In this document: positions 61,081 to 64,000 of the stretch, piece after piece | Layout: each line of letters begins with the position of its first letter | Numbering within the stretch: position 1 is the first letter of the stretch | Assembly (NCBI RefSeq): GCF_900129855.1 | Contig: NZ_LT670819.1 | Coordinates: 9,300,001 to 9,364,000 of the forward strand | Length of the DNA stretch: 64,000 nt | Direction of reading: 5' to 3' | Origin: Streptomyces sp. 3214.6 | GTDB taxonomy: Bacteria; Actinomycetota; Actinomycetes; Streptomycetales; Streptomycetaceae | Notes under the pieces: model-generated | The model's database searches: none | Seen by the model: only the letters and a program-made list of their open reading frames with translations | Told to the model about the DNA's origin: nothing | Program-made: the position numbers and the translations under genes

Positions 61081-61851
61081 ATGGCAACCGAGAGTGTTCT
61101 GCATCCAAGCCTGATCGTTCCGATCGGGCACGTCGAGCCCGTGCCCCGCCGTATCCGCGGCACGATCGGTGGCCGCGTCGCCTTCGACACCCGCCGTGCC
61201 CTGTACGTGTGGGAATGGCAGGCCTACCCTCAGTTCAGCATCCCGATCGAGGACCTTGTGGACGGCGTGCTCCAAGACGACAACCACACGGAACAGCTCG
61301 GTGCCGGACCGGCACACCGACACACTCTGCGGGTAGGCCCTCACGTCCGCGCAGGCGCGGCCTGGCTCTGGGGCGAGGGCGCCCCGGGACCCTTGCATGA
61401 CACCGTACGCTTCGAGTGGGAGGCCCTGGACGCGTGGTTCGAGGAAGACGAGCCCGTCTTCGTTCATCCCAGGAGCCCCTACTCCCGTGTGGACGCCCTG
61501 CGTTCCACCAGCAGCGTTCGTGTGGAGCTGGATGGTGTGTTGCTGGCGGAGGCCCCCAATTGTGTGAAACTGTTCGAAACGGGCCTGCCCACCCGTTACT
61601 ACCTTGATCGCAACTACGTCGACTGGACCCGACTGCGGCATTCAGACACCGTGACCCGATGTCCCTACAAGGGGACGACGAGCAGTTACTGGTCCTTCGA
61701 CAGCGACAGGTCCTCCCATGAGGACATCGCCTGGGGCTACGACTTTCCGACCATTCACGCCAACCGCATCGCGGGGCTGACTGCGTTCTACAACGAGCAC
61801 GTCGACCTGTACGTCGATGGTGTCCTACTGCCGAGGTCCACTCACGGCTGA
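61081..61851 (+). CDS. DUF427 domain protein
   Basis: A 256-residue protein with two DUF427-like modules. The second is clear (RVELDGVLLAEAPNCVKLFETG, RYYLDRNYVDW, TRCPYKGTTSSYWS); the first (GGRVAFDTRRALYVWEW) is more diverged. It is a small beta-barrel-like fold of unknown biochemistry, common in actinomycetes. ATG 61081 follows AAGGTG. The nearby TGTGACA (60967-60973) points the other way and has no -10. Confidence 0.82.
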   Translation: MATESVLHPSLIVPIGHVEPVPRRIRGTIGGRVAFDTRRALYVWEWQAYPQFSIPIEDLVDGVLQDDNHTEQLGAGPAHRHTLRVGPHVRAGAAWLWGEGAPGPLHDTVRFEWEALDAWFEEDEPVFVHPRSPYSRVDALRSTSSVRVELDGVLLAEAPNCVKLFETGLPTRYYLDRNYVDWTRLRHSDTVTRCPYKGTTSSYWSFDSDRSSHEDIAWGYDFPTIHANRIAGLTAFYNEHVDLYVDGVLLPRSTHG

Positions 61852-62039
61852 CCGTCTGGTTTCGGCTCTTCCGCTTGTGGAGGAGGGCGGCCGCAGGGTC
61901 GCGGATACTGCAGGGGGCTACAGGCCAGGGCTGATGGATACGGCTCGCGAACACTCGTGGTCCTGTCGTGTGAGTAGGGATAGATTTTGAGACAGCGCGT
62001 ACACGAGGCCGAGGGTATGGTGACAGCCGGGAGGCTGCC

Positions 62040-63974
62040 ATGGGGAGAGGCGGAGCGCGGGCCGGGCTCGTCGGGCGCCGGAACGAGTGCCGATATCTCG
62101 ACCACCTCTTGGCAGAAGCCAGGGCCGGGCAGAGCGGGGTCCTGGTGGTGCGTGGTGAGGCAGGGATCGGGAAGACCGAACTGCTGAACTACCTGATCGA
62201 GCGTGCCATCGGTTGCCGTGTCGTCCGGGCGGCCGGCGTCCAGTCCGAAATGGAGCTCTCCTACGCTGGACTGCACCAACTCTGCGCTCCGCTGTTGTCC
62301 CACCTCGATGATCTTCCTGAACCGCAGCAGAACGCGCTGCGCACGGCTTTCGGGATGCAGGCCGGTGATGCGCCTGATCGTTTTCTGGTGGGGCTGGCGA
62401 CTCTCAGTCTTCTTGCCGGCGCCGTCGGTGACGAGCCGCTCGTCTGTCTCGTGGATGACGCGCAATGGCTGGACCGCGTGTCGGCCCAGACGCTGGAGTT
62501 CGTCGCTCGTCGGCTGCTTGCCGAATCGGTTCTGCTCGTTCTCGCCGTCCGTGAGTCCGGCCCTCGCGAGGCTTTCACCGACCTGCGAGAGCTTCCCGTG
62601 CGCGGGTTGAGCGACAGTGATTCCCGCAGGCTCCTCGAAACGGTGATCACCGGCCCCCTCGACCGGCGCGTGCGGGACCGCATCGTGGCCGAAACGCGCG
62701 GCAATCCGCTGGCACTTCTGGAACTGCCGAGGGGCCTGACCGCAGTCGAATTGGCAGGAGGGCTCGCAGGGCTCGAGCGCCGCCCACTGTCCAGCCAGAT
62801 CGAGAACGGTTTCCTCCGTCGCGTGCAGTCGCTCCCGGCGGAAACGCAACAACTGCTGCTCATCGCCGCGGCAGAGCCGGTCGGTGATGTGGCCTTGCTG
62901 CGGCGGGCTGCTGAACGTCTCGGAATCGCTGTGAACACTGCCGAGGCCAGCGCCGAAACGTCCGGACTCATCTCATTCGGTACGTGGGTTCGCTTCCGCC
63001 ACCCGTTGGTTCGGTCTGCGGCGTATCGCGCCGCCGACTTCGAACAACGGCGACGGGTCCACAAGGCCTTGGCGGACTCGATCGACGCGCAATTCGATCC
63101 GGAACGCCGGGTCTGGCACCTGGCGAGCGCGACGACGGGACCGGACGAATCCGTGGCTGCCGAATTGGAGAAAACGGCCGGGCGCGCGCAACTGCGCGGC
63201 GGAATCGCCGCGGCGGCGGCCTTCCTCCAGCGAGCCACCGAACTGACCTCGGACCCCGCCCGCCGGGGGCCCCGGGCGTTGGCTGCGGCGCAGGCCAAGT
63301 ATCAAGCAGGCGCTTTCGACGTTGCGCGGGAGCTGGTGGACGCGGCGGAACTGAGCCGCCTCGACGACGTCAGCTCCGCGCAAGCCATGCTGCTCCGCGG
63401 GCAGATCATGTCCGTCTCCCAAAGCGCCAGTGCCGGACTACCGCTGCTGCTCAAAGCAGCCGAGCGGCTCCAGGCATTCGACGCCAAGCTCGCCCGTGAG
63501 ACCTACCGGGACGCCATCTACGCGGCATTGACCGCAGGCCGACTGGCCGCAGGGGGCGTCCGCGACGTTGCAGAAGCGATGCTGAGCGCACCGTCCTCGA
63601 CTCACCCCGCGACCCGGGAGGATCTCCTCCTGCAGGGTGTCGCACGGGTGATCACTGAAGGTTACGCCGCTGGTGCGCCGGTTCTTTTGGAGGCCGTGGC
63701 CGCCTTCCGCGCGGAGGAGGTCGCGCCGGAGGACGGCCTTGGGTGGCTCCCGCTCGTGTGCCGTATGGCACACACGACTTGGGACTTCGACGCCTGGTCG
63801 GAGCTCTCCGCACGGCTGGTCGACATGGGCCGCGACACAGGAGCCCTCGCTATTCTGCCGTCATCCCTCCTGCTCCGTCTGTCGAATCGGGCATTCGCCG
63901 GCGACCTGCGGGGCGCCGATTCCCTTGTCGCGGAGGCGAACGCGATCGGTGAGGCGACTCTCGGCAACGGGTGA
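62040..63974 (+). CDS. LAL-family regulator 6, truncated (no HTH)
   Basis: 644 residues: Walker A GEAGIGKT (39-46), SEMELSYAGLHQLCAPLLSH, Walker B LVCLVDDAQWLD and part of the TPR-like region. It ends at TGA 63972-63974, about 280 residues short of LAL 4, so the LuxR DNA-binding domain is missing. The 26 bases after the stop show no continuation in any frame. The start context GGGAGGCTGCC-ATG is the same as in the LAL remnant at 19531. Probably a pseudogene, unless a truncated ATPase has a role of its own. Confidence 0.75.
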   Translation: MGRGGARAGLVGRRNECRYLDHLLAEARAGQSGVLVVRGEAGIGKTELLNYLIERAIGCRVVRAAGVQSEMELSYAGLHQLCAPLLSHLDDLPEPQQNALRTAFGMQAGDAPDRFLVGLATLSLLAGAVGDEPLVCLVDDAQWLDRVSAQTLEFVARRLLAESVLLVLAVRESGPREAFTDLRELPVRGLSDSDSRRLLETVITGPLDRRVRDRIVAETRGNPLALLELPRGLTAVELAGGLAGLERRPLSSQIENGFLRRVQSLPAETQQLLLIAAAEPVGDVALLRRAAERLGIAVNTAEASAETSGLISFGTWVRFRHPLVRSAAYRAADFEQRRRVHKALADSIDAQFDPERRVWHLASATTGPDESVAAELEKTAGRAQLRGGIAAAAAFLQRATELTSDPARRGPRALAAAQAKYQAGAFDVARELVDAAELSRLDDVSSAQAMLLRGQIMSVSQSASAGLPLLLKAAERLQAFDAKLARETYRDAIYAALTAGRLAAGGVRDVAEAMLSAPSSTHPATREDLLLQGVARVITEGYAAGAPVLLEAVAAFRAEEVAPEDGLGWLPLVCRMAHTTWDFDAWSELSARLVDMGRDTGALAILPSSLLLRLSNRAFAGDLRGADSLVAEANAIGEATLGNG

Positions 63975-64000
63975 AACGAGGGCCACGGACGGCGGATGAA

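Noticed and set aside
1..64000. tRNA, rRNA, CRISPR, phage or conjugative modules
   Set aside because: None seen on either strand.

Overview
The window looks like Streptomyces or a close relative. It has very high GC, GTG starts, an SsgA-like sporulation protein, a WhiB-like protein, many large LuxR-type (LAL) regulators and several ECF sigma factors. No rRNA, tRNA, phage module, complete transposon or CRISPR array was seen.

The main observation is a regulon. Twenty intergenic sites fit one bipartite promoter, TGTCACA-N16-[G/T]GTC. Eighteen are exact; one has CGTCACA and one has an N17 spacer. This closely resembles the published ECF41 sigma-factor promoter (TGTCACA-N16-CGTC), and the genes behind it include the recognised ECF41 partners: an AhpD-like carboxymuconolactone decarboxylase, oxidoreductases and NAD-dependent epimerases. 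The window encodes four ECF41-type sigma factors. One (38213-39151) has a full C-terminal SnoaL-like extension with DGGGK and NPDKL motifs and has the promoter in front of its own gene. The other three end a short way into that extension. ECF41 factors are usually described with one adjacent target, so a cluster of about 20 promoters with four sigma factors is unusual.

Layout. 1-4.9 kb: an acyl-activating enzyme with a partial downstream reductase-like gene, an SDR, an alpha/beta hydrolase, a small coiled-coil protein and a Nudix hydrolase. 4.9-7.9 kb: a pseudogene cluster (GNAT, SARP/NB-ARC regulator, alpha/beta hydrolase, PIG-L deacetylase). 8-13.4 kb: an unknown protein, DyP peroxidase, VOC protein, second coiled-coil protein, secreted cupin, LtrA and YceI. 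13.4-22.4 kb: orphan fumarate reductase-type flavoprotein, sigma factor, a broken flavoprotein copy, NmrA-family protein, third coiled-coil protein, sigma factor, LAL remnant, NDH-2 with a small membrane protein, and an SsgA-like protein. 22.7-38 kb: four full-length LAL regulators around a cupin and a glucokinase / sugar transporter / WhiB-like operon. 38-50.5 kb: the full ECF41 factor divergent from a secreted hydrolase, second NmrA protein, aceE, cupin, drug exporter with an epoxide hydrolase-like protein, AhpD-like protein and two more hydrolases. 50.6-64 kb: NmrA pseudogene, ferritin-like protein, cupin, second flavoprotein, fifth LAL, fourth sigma factor, MarR, ABM monooxygenase, duplicated cupin, DUF427 protein and a truncated LAL.

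Inferred working model: a redox or reactive-carbonyl stress island that grew by duplicating a few families (LAL x7 including broken copies, ECF41 x4, HGH-type cupin x3, flavoprotein x3, NmrA x3, coiled-coil x3) and is coordinated by one or more ECF41 sigma factors. The inducing signal cannot be read from the sequence.
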